Of a stretch of DNA of 64,000 nucleotides, positions 25,979-34,058 are shown piece after piece. This DNA is from Treponema putidum (GTDB taxonomy: Bacteria; Spirochaetota; Spirochaetia; Treponematales; Treponemataceae), in assembly GCF_000755145.1 (NCBI RefSeq), contig NZ_CP009228.1:496001-560000 (forward strand), given 5' to 3'. The translations under genes were made by a program, and so were the position numbers. Under the pieces are notes generated by a model. It was not told the DNA's origin. It saw only the letters and a program-made list of their open reading frames with translations, and did not search any database. Position 1 is the stretch's first letter, and each line of letters opens with the position of its first letter.

Positions 25979-27877
25979 ATGTTAAATAAGCAAAGAAAAA
26001 TGACTTGGCGGACTTACCTCGCCTATGGGGCTGCCGATTTATACGGCGGAGGCTGTTTTTTTATCGTTACCACATTTGCAATGTACTATCTGGTAAACGT
26101 AATAGGACTTCATCCTGTTTTGGCAGGGCTCATACCTGCTATCGGAAAATTTTGGGATGCTATTTCGGATCCTATGATGGGCTACATTGCAGATAACACT
26201 CCCCAAAACCGATTCGGCAAAAGAAGAGTTTGGTTCTTGGTATCAATTGTTCCAATTGCTCTTTCCTTTATCATAATTTGGTTTCCTACCGGAATAGAAA
26301 GTCAGGCCGGAAAATTCATCTTTTACACGATAGCCTATATTATATTTTTTACAGTTTCGACTGTGTCCTATATTCCCTATGCAGCCCTCTCAGCCGAAAT
26401 AACTAGGGACTTTTCCGAAAGAAATAAGCTCAACAGTTCACGCCTTATGTTTTCTTTTATAGCCACCCTTTTGGGCGGGCTTTTGGCACAGCCCATAATA
26501 GATGCTTTTCACGGCAGCATGATGGGTTACTTTGTAATGAGCATAGTCTTTGCCCTTATCTTTGCCCTTCCATGGATACCTCTTTATTTTGAAACATGGG
26601 AATTACCGGAAGAAAAGAGCCAAAAAAAATCGAACGCCAAATTTATAAAAAACTTTTTATCCCTTTTTAAAAGCAGATCATGCAGGGTTCATATTGCTAT
26701 GTATGTCTGTTCTTACGGAGCTTTAGATATAGTTATGTCCCTTGTTTTGTTCTACATTGTAGATTATTTAAACCGCGGAAGTGTTTTTGTAATAGCTCAA
26801 GGAGCCCTTTTACTGACCATGATGGCTGCCCTGCCTATTCATAACAAAATAATAAACAAAAAAGGACATAAGCCCGTATATATTGCCGCCCTAATCATCT
26901 TTGCCGTTTCCATAGTTCTTATGTCTTTCCATACACCTCAAACAAATCCTGTATTTTTGATATTAAACATGGTACTTATGGGTGTCGGAATTTCGGCAAA
27001 TAATTTAATCCCTCATCAGCTTCTTCCTTTTTTGGCCGACATAGACAAACTTATGAGCGGAGAAAATCGTGCCGGAACCTATTCTGCGGCTATGACTCTT
27101 ACCCGAAAGCTTTTTTTAGGCTTAGTGATAATGACCACTCTCGGTTTTGTTTTAAGCGGTATAGGTTATAAAAATCCGGTACCTTCCGTACTGACCCAAA
27201 AGCAGTTTACAGAAGCTCAAAACTTGGCTGTAAAAAATAATGAAAACTTTGAAAATATAAATAAGTATTATTCTTTGCGGGAAGACGGAAATTTTCATTT
27301 AAAATACATGAGCCGAGACACTGACGAGATTATTAGCTCACTTTATAAAAAAGCAAAAAAGAATGAAAAAGCGCATCCTCTTTTTTCATACTTTGAAGGA
27401 AAAGATAACTTTGACGAAATTCCTCAAGATGTTTTTGAAAATTTACTTTCTTCTTTTGATAAAAAAGACTTTGAAAAGGCCGATGAAAAATTCTTACTGG
27501 AGTCTTCTTATCTGAAATCAGGAGAGGTTTATAAAAAAATTTCCCCCAAAGATTTTTATACAAAGGAAGACCTTTATAATTTGAAGGAGATTTTGGATAA
27601 GATTGATTTTAAATATTCCGGTATCGGGCAGGTTCAAAAACCGCAGCAAAAGGAGAGTACTTTGAAGGGTGTAAAGATTTCCTTTATAGTAATGCCCCTT
27701 TTTATGATTCTTTTTGGAATCTTCTTCGGCCTTAAATTCAACGTAAGCCCTGAAAATCATAAAATAATTCTTGATGAATTAAACAGGTTAAAAGAAGGGG
27801 GCAAAAAAGAAGATGCGGACGAAAAAACCAAGAAGGTTTGCGAGCTTTTGATAGGAGAGCCTTACGGCAGAACATAA
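25979..27877 (+). CDS. GPH-family (MelB-like) sodium/proton:sugar symporter with long loop insertion
   Basis: 632 aa from ATG 25979. The N-terminal YGAADLYGG, FWDAISDPMMGYIADNT and RFGKRRVW motifs are typical of glycoside-pentoside-hexuronide symporters, where the Asp residues in helix 2 bind the coupling cation. About eleven membrane helices are visible up to about residue 410. A hydrophilic insertion of about 170 residues (about 415-585) then separates the last helix, where family members are usually about 450-500 aa long. The substrate cannot be read from sequence. The alternative start ATG at 26000 also lacks a Shine-Dalgarno. The gene is monocistronic between two terminators. Confidence 0.85.
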   Translation: MLNKQRKMTWRTYLAYGAADLYGGGCFFIVTTFAMYYLVNVIGLHPVLAGLIPAIGKFWDAISDPMMGYIADNTPQNRFGKRRVWFLVSIVPIALSFIIIWFPTGIESQAGKFIFYTIAYIIFFTVSTVSYIPYAALSAEITRDFSERNKLNSSRLMFSFIATLLGGLLAQPIIDAFHGSMMGYFVMSIVFALIFALPWIPLYFETWELPEEKSQKKSNAKFIKNFLSLFKSRSCRVHIAMYVCSYGALDIVMSLVLFYIVDYLNRGSVFVIAQGALLLTMMAALPIHNKIINKKGHKPVYIAALIIFAVSIVLMSFHTPQTNPVFLILNMVLMGVGISANNLIPHQLLPFLADIDKLMSGENRAGTYSAAMTLTRKLFLGLVIMTTLGFVLSGIGYKNPVPSVLTQKQFTEAQNLAVKNNENFENINKYYSLREDGNFHLKYMSRDTDEIISSLYKKAKKNEKAHPLFSYFEGKDNFDEIPQDVFENLLSSFDKKDFEKADEKFLLESSYLKSGEVYKKISPKDFYTKEDLYNLKEILDKIDFKYSGIGQVQKPQQKESTLKGVKISFIVMPLFMILFGIFFGLKFNVSPENHKIILDELNRLKEGGKKEDADEKTKKVCELLIGEPYGRT

Positions 27878-27887
27878 GAGCGCATAG

Positions 27888-27929
27888 AAAAAAACCTCCT
27901 GAGTCCTTTAAGGATCAGGAGGTTTTTTT
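27888..27929 (+). terminator. Terminator after the GPH symporter gene
   Basis: ACCTCCTGA and TCAGGAGGT pair, with an inner TCC/GGA extension, followed by seven T (27923-27929). Confidence 0.88.
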
Positions 27930-27950
27930 GTGTTTTTATAAAAAATTTTA

Positions 27951-27979
27951 TTGACTTTTTACTAGATCTGATATATATT
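27951..27979 (+). promoter_or_regulatory. Promoter of the transposase-derived gene
   Basis: TTGACT (27951-27956), a 17-bp spacer and TATATT (27974-27979). The leader of about 45 nt contains AAGGGG, but far from the ATG. ACTAGA occurs three times across the region (27961, 27997, 28039). Confidence 0.55.
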
Positions 27980-28032
27980 ATAAATATACGACTTAGACTA
28001 GAATATGAAGGGGTACAGTTTTATAATTATAT

Positions 28033-28671
28033 ATGTATACTAGACTTACAACAACTAAACTTAATAGAATTTTTTTATGTTTCAGTGAAGATATTACAGC
28101 AGCGGCTACTGCAAAAATTACCGGAATCAATCGGAACACCGTAAACAGATATTTTGGAATCATTCGGGAAAAAATACTTAAATACAGCCTTTTTGAGCAG
28201 GCAAAAGAAATTTCGGCCAATACTCGTCATATTTCCTATTTTAAAAAAGCTAAAATTCGAAGAAAAAAGATACACGATTTTATTGCCGAGCGTCCGGTAT
28301 TGGGGCTTTTAAAAAACGGTAAAAAAATATTTGTCAGCTTGGTGCATGATGATTCCCATGAAAGCCTCTTTTCAATAATAAAGGGCGATTTGGAGAAGCT
28401 TGTTTCCCATCAAAACAAAATTGAACCTTTTAACACTTCGTTGCTAAAGGATTGCGATCAATACAGGGTTTTTTATAATGAAAGTGAAATCAAAAATGAG
28501 CACACCGCGGGAATTGAAAATTTTTTAACTTTTGCAAAAAAACGTTTGGCAAAATTTAACGGCTTTTCATCAGGATCTTTTTTACTTCATCTAAAAGAAT
28601 GTGAATTTAGATATAATCATCGTGATGAAGATTTATGTGTTTTGATCAAAAAAATTTTTAAAAAATTTTAA
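28033..28671 (+). CDS. IS1595-type transposase-derived protein lacking the DDE residues
   Basis: 212 aa and a complete open frame. The N-terminus matches the helix-turn-helix of IS1595-family transposases (TAAATAKITGINRNTVNRYF). The centre has PVLGLLKNGKKIFV. The C-terminus has GIENFLTFAKKRLAKFNG and HLKECEFRYNHR, all family hallmarks. The catalytic positions are gone: the DESYFG site reads ISYFKK, and the second Asp (usually TDGWKAY) is replaced around PFNTSLL. No terminal inverted repeats were seen. An intact frame without catalysis suggests a domesticated DNA-binding protein. It lies 47 bp upstream of the RND operon in the same direction and could regulate it. This role is inferred. Confidence 0.7.
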   Translation: MYTRLTTTKLNRIFLCFSEDITAAATAKITGINRNTVNRYFGIIREKILKYSLFEQAKEISANTRHISYFKKAKIRRKKIHDFIAERPVLGLLKNGKKIFVSLVHDDSHESLFSIIKGDLEKLVSHQNKIEPFNTSLLKDCDQYRVFYNESEIKNEHTAGIENFLTFAKKRLAKFNGFSSGSFLLHLKECEFRYNHRDEDLCVLIKKIFKKF

Positions 28672-28718
28672 ATTGTTATAAATACTAAAAAGTAATTATC
28701 TAAGGAGATTGGAACTTT

Positions 28719-31415
28719 ATGAATAAAACAAAATTGAGCTTTATTATTTTAACAATTGTTTTAGGTGTAACTGTATTTTTTGCTTTTATGCTTCCGAATA
28801 TAATTATGGATAATGAATTGCGTCATTTTTTTCCTGAAGAACATGATTCGTACAAACGCTTTAACCGATTAACTGAAGATTTCGGCGATCAATATATAAT
28901 GGATGTTGTAATAGAAACAAAGGAAGAAACTATCCTTCATAAAGAAACTATTGGGATAATTGCACAAATTACCGAAGACTTGGAAAATCTTGACAATATT
29001 GTAAATGTAAAGTCGATAACAAATGTTGATTTTATTACCGATGACCAAGGAACTCTTTCAACAGGGGCCTTAATCCCCGAAGATTTTAACGGAACAAAGA
29101 GTGAAATAGATGATCTACAAAAAAGAATTTTAGAATGGCCTAAGGCATATATCGGTACCGTTCTGTCTTCAGATTTTAAAGGCGTACAAATAATTGCAAC
29201 CTTAAACTCAGACTCAACTCCGCCTGAAGTAAGCCGTATTTACAATGAGACCTTAAACATAATTGAAACAAATTTGAGTAAGGATAAAAGTTTAAACTAT
29301 AAAATTGCAGGAGATCCGGTATTAGGTGAATATGGAAAAATATTTATGTATGCAGATTTAAAAAATCTAATCCCTTTAATAACAGTTGTGGTTTTGCTTT
29401 GTCTTTTCTTCTCCTTTAAAAATATAGAAGGAACTATTCTCCCCCTATTGACGGTTTTAATAAGTACGATTTGGACGGCCGGCATTATGTCAATCATAGA
29501 AGAACCTCTTACGATAGTTTCAAGCTGTCTTCCCGTCTTGCTTATCGCTGTAGGTTCCGCTTATGGGATACACATAATAAATTATTATTACCAAAAATTG
29601 GAAAAGGAGCCTCTTATTACAAGTGTAAGCCGCCACCATGAACTTATAATGCAGACACTTAAAAGTGCCAGTCCGCCTGTTTTACTTGCAGGCATCACAA
29701 CAATTGCAGGATTTGTTTCTACAATAACAAGTCCTATAAAGCCCTTGAAATCTTTTGCGATCTTTAGTGCGGTAGGTATTGTCATCGCTCTTTCCTTAGC
29801 TTTTTTATTTATACCCTCTGTTTTAATGCTAAAATCGGTCAAACAAATACAAAAGCAGCAAAAAAGAATGAGCCTCCTAAATGTTAAAAAGAATGCGCGC
29901 CTTGCAGCTCTGGGTGTAAATAAAAAAGGAGCTGTTCTCGATAGATTTTATTCCTATTTTAATAAAAGACAGGCTGTTTTCATTATAGGTCTCTTAGTCA
30001 TAATAGGAATTTCAATTTGGGGAATTTTTAATCTTAATATTGAGTCGGCATTTTTGGAATATTTTCCTAAAAATTCAAAGATACGCAGTGATGTAGTTTC
30101 TATCGATAATAAGTATGTAGGAACTACAGGTTTTAGCTTGGTTGTAACAGGACGTGAAAAAGGAGATATGTGCAATCCTGAAATTTTAAAGAGCATGGAT
30201 GATCTTGAAAATTTTTTAAAATCAAATCATCCCGAAATAGGCAGCATTGTTTCTTTTACAGAATTTATAAAACGCATGAATCAGGTTATGAATGCTCATC
30301 CTATAGAACCTCATACTTATAATGCAAATGAAGAAAGCTCCGATATCGTTGACAGTTTTTTCGATGATGAAGATACTCTTGAAAGTGATTCATACTCTGA
30401 AACCGATGCAATTGCTTCCGGTACAGCTTCGGTATTAAAAGATAACTTAAATCGAGAAGAAACTATAGAGCTATTCGTTTCAGCTTACGCTAAAGCTTAT
30501 GCTTCTTCTAATTCAAGAGAACTCGGTGTATCCGAATTTATTGAAGCCTTAAAGCGTGAGATTAACTATAGAGGAGCGGCTTATTATGAAATACCCGACG
30601 ATATCGAAAAATATTCTGTTTCACAAAAAGAAGAATTAAAAAATATTATTTCGCAGTATTTGCTTTTATATTCGGGGGCTCTTGATTCTCTTTTAGATGA
30701 AACTCTTGAACCTAAGAAAAGCAGAATGCAGATTATAATGCGGACTCATGATACGGGGAAAATTAAAAATGTTATTCAGGATGCAGAATATTTTGCAAGT
30801 ACACATTTTCCTCAAGGCTATACTTTAGAAGCGGCCGGTTTGGGAGAGTTGGAAACAGCTATGACTTCTATGATAATTTCAAGTCAGGTATCAAGTTTGG
30901 TTTTGGCTGTTGGTATAGTGTTTTGTATTTTATCTCTCTTTTACCGATCTTTTATTGCAGGTCTAATCGGGGCTATTCCTCTCGGTATTTCCATATTACT
31001 TAATTTCGGCATTATGAGTTTAACGGGAATAAACCTTGATATGGTAACAAGTTTGGTTGCGGCTATTGCAATAGGAATCGGAATAGATTACACGGTTCAC
31101 TTTATGAATAATTATCATAATGAAAGAATAATAAGTGAAGACTTAACACAGGTTACATTAAAAACTCTCCGCCATTCAGGAAAAGGAATTGCAGTAAACG
31201 CTTTTTCGGTCGGATGCGGTTTTTTGGTAATGTGTTTTTCTAAATTCGTAGTCCTCAGGTTTGTAGGTTTTTTGGTAGCGGTAGTAATGTTCACAAGCTC
31301 CGTTGCTGCATTGACCATATTACCTGTCGTATTAAATATTTTTAAACCATCATTTATGGCTAAACCGCATAAAAATATTTTTGCGCAAAAGCCGAAAGGA
31401 GAAACAAATGAATAA
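28719..31415 (+). CDS. RND-superfamily (MMPL-type) exporter
   Basis: 898 aa. It shows two repeats of one helix, a large periplasmic loop and a five-helix bundle. The first MMPL bundle is at about 210-370 (SAYGIHIINYYYQKL motif) and the second at about 715-880 (GIGIDYTVHFMNNYHNE motif). Such proteins use the proton gradient to move lipids or hydrophobic compounds between the inner membrane and the periplasm. The second periplasmic loop carries an acidic stretch at about 545-565. AAGGAG lies upstream of the ATG. It overlaps the next gene by 8 nt, and a LolA-like protein plus a barrel follow, implying one envelope transport system. Confidence 0.9.
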   Translation: MNKTKLSFIILTIVLGVTVFFAFMLPNIIMDNELRHFFPEEHDSYKRFNRLTEDFGDQYIMDVVIETKEETILHKETIGIIAQITEDLENLDNIVNVKSITNVDFITDDQGTLSTGALIPEDFNGTKSEIDDLQKRILEWPKAYIGTVLSSDFKGVQIIATLNSDSTPPEVSRIYNETLNIIETNLSKDKSLNYKIAGDPVLGEYGKIFMYADLKNLIPLITVVVLLCLFFSFKNIEGTILPLLTVLISTIWTAGIMSIIEEPLTIVSSCLPVLLIAVGSAYGIHIINYYYQKLEKEPLITSVSRHHELIMQTLKSASPPVLLAGITTIAGFVSTITSPIKPLKSFAIFSAVGIVIALSLAFLFIPSVLMLKSVKQIQKQQKRMSLLNVKKNARLAALGVNKKGAVLDRFYSYFNKRQAVFIIGLLVIIGISIWGIFNLNIESAFLEYFPKNSKIRSDVVSIDNKYVGTTGFSLVVTGREKGDMCNPEILKSMDDLENFLKSNHPEIGSIVSFTEFIKRMNQVMNAHPIEPHTYNANEESSDIVDSFFDDEDTLESDSYSETDAIASGTASVLKDNLNREETIELFVSAYAKAYASSNSRELGVSEFIEALKREINYRGAAYYEIPDDIEKYSVSQKEELKNIISQYLLLYSGALDSLLDETLEPKKSRMQIIMRTHDTGKIKNVIQDAEYFASTHFPQGYTLEAAGLGELETAMTSMIISSQVSSLVLAVGIVFCILSLFYRSFIAGLIGAIPLGISILLNFGIMSLTGINLDMVTSLVAAIAIGIGIDYTVHFMNNYHNERIISEDLTQVTLKTLRHSGKGIAVNAFSVGCGFLVMCFSKFVVLRFVGFLVAVVMFTSSVAALTILPVVLNIFKPSFMAKPHKNIFAQKPKGETNE

Positions 31416-32193
31416 GTCATTGTTAAAAAAAGCGGTTATACTGTTTGCATTAACGGTATTATGTATCAGCTTTGCCTTTGCTGAAGACGGCAAAAGTATT
31501 GTTCAAAAATCACTCGATGTAAAACGGCCTAAGTTTACTCACTCTGCCTTAAAGATGACTCTTGTCGATTCTAAAGGAAATACTGAAGAACGGATGATAG
31601 AACAATGGGCAAAAGATCCCGGAGATAAAACAGGAGCTGCCGTTATCGTTTTTAAAAAACCTACTTTGATTAAAGATACAAGGTTTTTGCAAATAGTAAA
31701 TAAAGATAGGGCTAACGATAAGTGGATTTATCTTCCGGCTCTTAGAACTGTCCGCCGTATTGCGGGAGCCGAAGGTTCAAAACCATTTATGGGAACTGAT
31801 GCCGATTATGATGATCTTGAAACAAGAAAGATAGATGATGATACTCATACTCTGCTCGGAGAAGAAACAGTTGATTCTTACAATTGCTGGAAAGTCGAAT
31901 CGGCAGCAGTAGATCCGAAAAGCAGCCGGTACTCAAAAAAAATTACCTACATCGATAAAGTAACTTGTATTCCGGTAATGGCCGAAATGTATGACAAAAA
32001 AGGTGCGTTGCTCAAAGTATTGAAGGTAGAAAAACTTGAACAAAAGAACGGATATTGGATTCCTATAAAAGGAAATTTAACGAATGTTCAAACCAAACAT
32101 TCTACCCATCTTGAAATCCTAAATATAGAAATAGATAAACCGATTAATGATAAAATGTTCACGCAGAATTTTTTAAATACGGGAAGATTATAG
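31408..32193 (+). CDS. LolA-like outer membrane lipoprotein-sorting protein (PF17131 type)
   Basis: 261 aa from ATG 31408, which overlaps the RND stop. AAAGGAG lies at 31395-31401. A signal peptide ends near SFAFA-ED. The mature part has the family motifs TRFLQIVNKDRANDKWIYLP, FMGTDADYDDLE and the later YIDKVTCIPVMAEMYDKKG and LKVLKVEKLE. The fold is an open beta-barrel that shields a lipid or hydrophobic ligand in the periplasm. Being placed with an MMPL permease and a barrel, it probably shuttles the permease's substrate across the periplasm and is not general LolA. Confidence 0.88.
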   Translation: MNKSLLKKAVILFALTVLCISFAFAEDGKSIVQKSLDVKRPKFTHSALKMTLVDSKGNTEERMIEQWAKDPGDKTGAAVIVFKKPTLIKDTRFLQIVNKDRANDKWIYLPALRTVRRIAGAEGSKPFMGTDADYDDLETRKIDDDTHTLLGEETVDSYNCWKVESAAVDPKSSRYSKKITYIDKVTCIPVMAEMYDKKGALLKVLKVEKLEQKNGYWIPIKGNLTNVQTKHSTHLEILNIEIDKPINDKMFTQNFLNTGRL

Positions 32194-32219
32194 GGTGTCT
32201 TTTTATGGGATGAGTGTGT

Positions 32220-33962
32220 ATGAAAAAATATATATTTATTTGTATGATTTTTATTTTTCTAAATTCTGCTCAAGCTCAAGACTCATTTTTTGATGATTCC
32301 GATTTCGGTAATGAAAGTGCAAACTCGGAAACCGGACAAAGTTTATCGTCGAATTTTGAATTTTCAGGCTTTGCCGCTCTTGGAATAAGATTCTATCCTC
32401 ACCCTGATTTAAAGCGGGCGGACGCTGTTCCTAATTTCGGCATAAATTTAAAACACTCTTCTTCAAAAACGGAAATTGACTCTCATTTTAGATTCAATAT
32501 GAGGACTATTTTAGAATATCCTCTTGATTTTATTGATGAGTGTACAATGAGAGCCTATCTTGGAGATTTTGTACTATCAACAGGAAAGATGAAACTGGTT
32601 TGGGGAAAGGGTGATATGCTCCATGTTTTGGATGTATTTAATGCTAACGATTTTACGGATTTTACTATTCCTTCTTATATTGACCGAAGAATAGGAGAGC
32701 CGATGATTCATCTAGCTTACAATGCTCCTATATCCTTGCGGCTCGAAGCTGCATGGACACCTCTTATGACCCCCGACCGTGTTTCCTTAAAAGGGCCTTG
32801 GGTACCTTCGCAAATTGAGGAGGCAAAACAAAAACTCTCCAGTACCCTTTTTGACGGTACATTGCTAGATTTATTTCCATCACAAAAAATTGAAAATATA
32901 ATGTATACAACCATAAAGGATACTTTAACTGCCATAACATCTCCTCCGGCTAATATAACGGTAAATTTTCCTGTATTGTCTGATGAGGAAATAGATCAAA
33001 TTAGTTCACAATTTAATTCTCTTCAAAAACCTGTAATAAAAGCAATATTAAAATCTTTAAGCGGCAAGCCCATTACTATCGATATTTCAGGAACATTAAC
33101 CGAAGATAAAATAAATGAAATTGCAGAAAAAGAATCAAAAAAATATGCAAAATTTATTATTGAGGAATGTAAAACTTCCTTACAAAAAGCCGGCACAATA
33201 ATCCAAAACTTTGATTTAGATCCTTTTATAAAAATCGGAATGAACTCTTTTCTTCCCGATATGAATCAGATAAAATACGGGCAGTACGGCTTACGGCTTT
33301 CAGGTTCTTTGGGGCCGACCGATATGGCTTGCCAATATTATTTTGGGCATTATAAAACTCCGTCTATCGATGTTTCTGCAATGATTGAAAAAGCTATGAG
33401 CGGCGGGAATATAAGAGATTGTGTTTATTACGATCCTATTCACATTTTTGGTATGGATTTCGGAGCTGCAATTTTTATGTTTAATTTTAGATCGGAAGCT
33501 GCATATTATATGAGTTACGATTTTAAGGGTAATAATCCTGCCGTTCATAATAACAGTATTCAGTGGGTTTTAGGTTTTGATGTAGATATTCCGCTCAATA
33601 ACATAAACCTAAATATTCAAAATATAGGTTCTTATATTTTAGGTTTTAAAAATGTAAAAGAAAATAATAAAAACGGTTTTATAGACATGGATTGGAATAA
33701 AGCACAAAAAGCTTCAAACAATAAGCTAGTTGTAAATATTTCGGACTCATGGCTCCACGAAAATTTAAGCGATTCTATAACAATAATTTGGGGAATAGAA
33801 CACAATGATGCAGTTATTATGCCCAAAATAAAATATAGGATAAAAGACGAATTTTATGTGGAAGGAACGGGGGCTTATATTTATGCAAAAGATAAAAAAA
33901 GCGAATTTGCTTCATGGAAAAATAATCACTTTGTTCAATTAAGCTTTGAATATCATTTTTAA
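32220..33962 (+). CDS. Predicted outer-membrane beta-barrel protein (DUF1302-like)
   Basis: 580 aa from ATG 32220. The signal peptide ends at NSAQA-QDSFF. The body alternates hydrophobic and polar residues and ends in FVQLSFEYHF with a terminal Phe, as in barrel proteins recognised by BamA. A segment at about 200-330 is helix-rich and lacks strand pattern, perhaps an internal or periplasmic insertion. The similarity to DUF1302-type barrels, which co-occur with MMPL permeases, is a judgement from architecture and context, not a confirmed match. It is the last gene of the RND/LolA-like/barrel operon and is followed by a terminator. Confidence 0.65.
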   Translation: MKKYIFICMIFIFLNSAQAQDSFFDDSDFGNESANSETGQSLSSNFEFSGFAALGIRFYPHPDLKRADAVPNFGINLKHSSSKTEIDSHFRFNMRTILEYPLDFIDECTMRAYLGDFVLSTGKMKLVWGKGDMLHVLDVFNANDFTDFTIPSYIDRRIGEPMIHLAYNAPISLRLEAAWTPLMTPDRVSLKGPWVPSQIEEAKQKLSSTLFDGTLLDLFPSQKIENIMYTTIKDTLTAITSPPANITVNFPVLSDEEIDQISSQFNSLQKPVIKAILKSLSGKPITIDISGTLTEDKINEIAEKESKKYAKFIIEECKTSLQKAGTIIQNFDLDPFIKIGMNSFLPDMNQIKYGQYGLRLSGSLGPTDMACQYYFGHYKTPSIDVSAMIEKAMSGGNIRDCVYYDPIHIFGMDFGAAIFMFNFRSEAAYYMSYDFKGNNPAVHNNSIQWVLGFDVDIPLNNINLNIQNIGSYILGFKNVKENNKNGFIDMDWNKAQKASNNKLVVNISDSWLHENLSDSITIIWGIEHNDAVIMPKIKYRIKDEFYVEGTGAYIYAKDKKSEFASWKNNHFVQLSFEYHF

Positions 33963-33990
33963 TTAAACAAAAAATCTGGCAGAATAAACA

Positions 33991-34026
33991 AAGCCCCTCC
34001 AATCCTTAAAGGATTTGAAGGGGTTT
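33991..34026. terminator. Bidirectional terminator between convergent operons
   Basis: CCCCTcCAATCCTT pairs with AAGGATTtGAAGGGG around a short loop. T-rich exits lie on both sides. It serves the barrel gene (+) and the transporter gene (-). Confidence 0.85.
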
Positions 34027-34058
34027 TGCAAAATTATTTTATCACAAGATTGCTTCAT

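Noticed and set aside
28033-28671. Active insertion sequence
   Set aside because: Transposase hallmarks are present but the DDE residues are lost and no terminal inverted repeats or target duplication were found.
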